Shown: piece after piece, positions 13,364 through 13,952 of the stretch
Layout of the letters: every line of letters starts with the position of its first letter
Position numbering within the stretch: the stretch's first letter is position 1
Source of the DNA: Acidobacteriaceae bacterium
Lineage (GTDB): Bacteria; Acidobacteriota; Terriglobia; Terriglobales; Acidobacteriaceae
Direction of reading: 5' to 3'
Assembly: GCA_031296355.1 (NCBI GenBank)
Contig: JARLFX010000256.1
Coordinates: 1-13,952, forward strand
Length of the DNA: 13,952 bases
The notes under the pieces: generated by a model
Database searches by the model: none
What the model was told of the DNA's origin: nothing
The model's input: the letters and a program-made list of their open reading frames with translations, nothing else
Position numbers and translations under genes: made by a program

Positions 13364-13420
13364 AACTGTTGGGCGGAATGACAAAGTTGTTTAGCGGAAG
13401 GACAGAGCGAGAAGCAACAG

Positions 13421-13449
13421 CAGGTTCTTCGCTGCGCTCAGAATGACAA
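13421..13449. repeat. intergenic hairpin repeat, copy 9
   Basis: CAG-GTTCT-loop-AGAAT-GACAA. The first pair of the stem is G-T. A worn tail (GGAATGACAAG) follows at 13459-13469. It ends 51 nt before the fumarase start. Confidence 0.8.
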
Positions 13450-13500
13450 AGTATTCGTGGAATGACAAGTTTCGAAGGTTGAGGCGGCAATCGGGAAATT

Positions 13501-13952
13501 ATGGCGACGATCAAACAGGACGATCTGATTCAATCGGTGGCGGATGCGCTGCAGTACATCAGCTACTACCATCCGGCGGATTACATACGGAATCTGGCGC
13601 GGGCTTATGAGCTGGAGCAATCGGCGGCGGCGAAGGATGCGATGGCGCAGATCCTGATCAACTCGCGCATGTGCGCGGAGGGACACCGGCCCATCTGCCA
13701 GGACACGGGGATTGTGAGCGTGTTCCTGAAGATTGGGATGGATGTGCGCTGGGACGCGGTGCTCACCGTGGATGAGATGGTAAATGAGGGCGTGCGGCGG
13801 GCTTATAACGATGCGGATAATCCGCTGCGGGCGAGCGTGCTGGCGGACCCGGCGTTTGGGCGGAAGAATACGAAGGACAATACGCCGGCGGTGGTGAATA
13901 TCCAGCTGGTGAAGGGCGGCAATGTGGACGTGATCGTTGCGGCCAAGGGCGG
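13501..13952 (+). CDS. class I (Fe-S) fumarate hydratase, N-terminal part (cut by window edge)
   Basis: The first 150 codons are present, starting MATIKQDDLIQSVADALQYISYY and continuing to the window end. PICQDTG (Cys66) is the family's conserved motif holding a cysteine ligand of the [4Fe-4S] cluster. NPLRASVLADPAFGRKNTKDNTPAV matches the alpha-domain of FumA/TtdA. The enzyme hydrates fumarate to (S)-malate in the cytoplasm. The window does not show whether it is a single chain or an alpha subunit with a separate beta gene. The ribosome-binding site is weak (GGGA before AATT). With aspA nearby (convergent-facing block, 1.4 kb away) it could channel aspartate-derived fumarate to malate. Confidence 0.92.
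   Translation, partial: MATIKQDDLIQSVADALQYISYYHPADYIRNLARAYELEQSAAAKDAMAQILINSRMCAEGHRPICQDTGIVSVFLKIGMDVRWDAVLTVDEMVNEGVRRAYNDADNPLRASVLADPAFGRKNTKDNTPAVVNIQLVKGGNVDVIVAAKG

Overview
The window looks like chromosomal DNA from a soil Acidobacteriota (class Terriglobia, Granulicella/Edaphobacter/Terriglobus type). This is inferred from the high G+C coding style, a dnaK/dnaJ/hspR heat-shock locus, and intergenic DNA full of small hairpin repeats (arms such as ATTCT/AGAAT followed by GACAA) that I associate with these genomes. No rRNA, tRNA, CRISPR array, insertion sequence or replication origin was recognised.

Left edge (1-1098): the 5' part of a DHA2-type MFS drug exporter runs leftward out of the window. 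A roughly 590-nt non-coding stretch follows. It holds a possible relic of a membrane-protein tail, a near-consensus sigma-70 promoter overlapped by a nested inverted repeat (probable dnaK control region), and a hairpin repeat inside the presumed dnaK leader.

Heat-shock block (1099-8230, all +): dnaK, a 56-aa conserved-looking protein, a DUF4760-like membrane-anchored protein, a higB-higA toxin-antitoxin pair, dnaJ, a small protein starting at the dnaJ stop, an AT-richer pair (NYN-domain nuclease-like protein plus an unknown helical protein), and hspR, the MerR-family heat-shock repressor. DnaK and DnaJ are co-chaperones, and HspR is expected to repress the block with DnaK as co-repressor. The higBA pair sits 10 nt before dnaJ, and the AT-rich pair sits between dnaJ and hspR, so accessory modules appear to have entered a core stress locus at two points.

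Repeat-rich middle (8231-9760): a lone membrane-anchored cytochrome c gene (-) lies between two intergenic stretches that carry three hairpin-repeat families. The outer-membrane barrel gene at 9761 is preceded by two tiny ORFs joined to it, and to each other, by TGATG stop-start overlaps. It ends in a canonical intrinsic terminator, and a second perfect terminator in the same direction lies antisense inside the end of the convergent aspA gene.

Right part (10704-13952): aspA (aspartate ammonia-lyase, -), preceded in the same probable operon by a secreted DUF3224 protein; a divergent AT-richer secreted LprI/DUF1311-like protein (+); another repeat cluster; and the first 150 codons of an Fe-S class I fumarase (+), cut by the window edge. 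AspA makes fumarate from aspartate and the fumarase hydrates fumarate to malate, so the two enzymes are metabolically adjacent.
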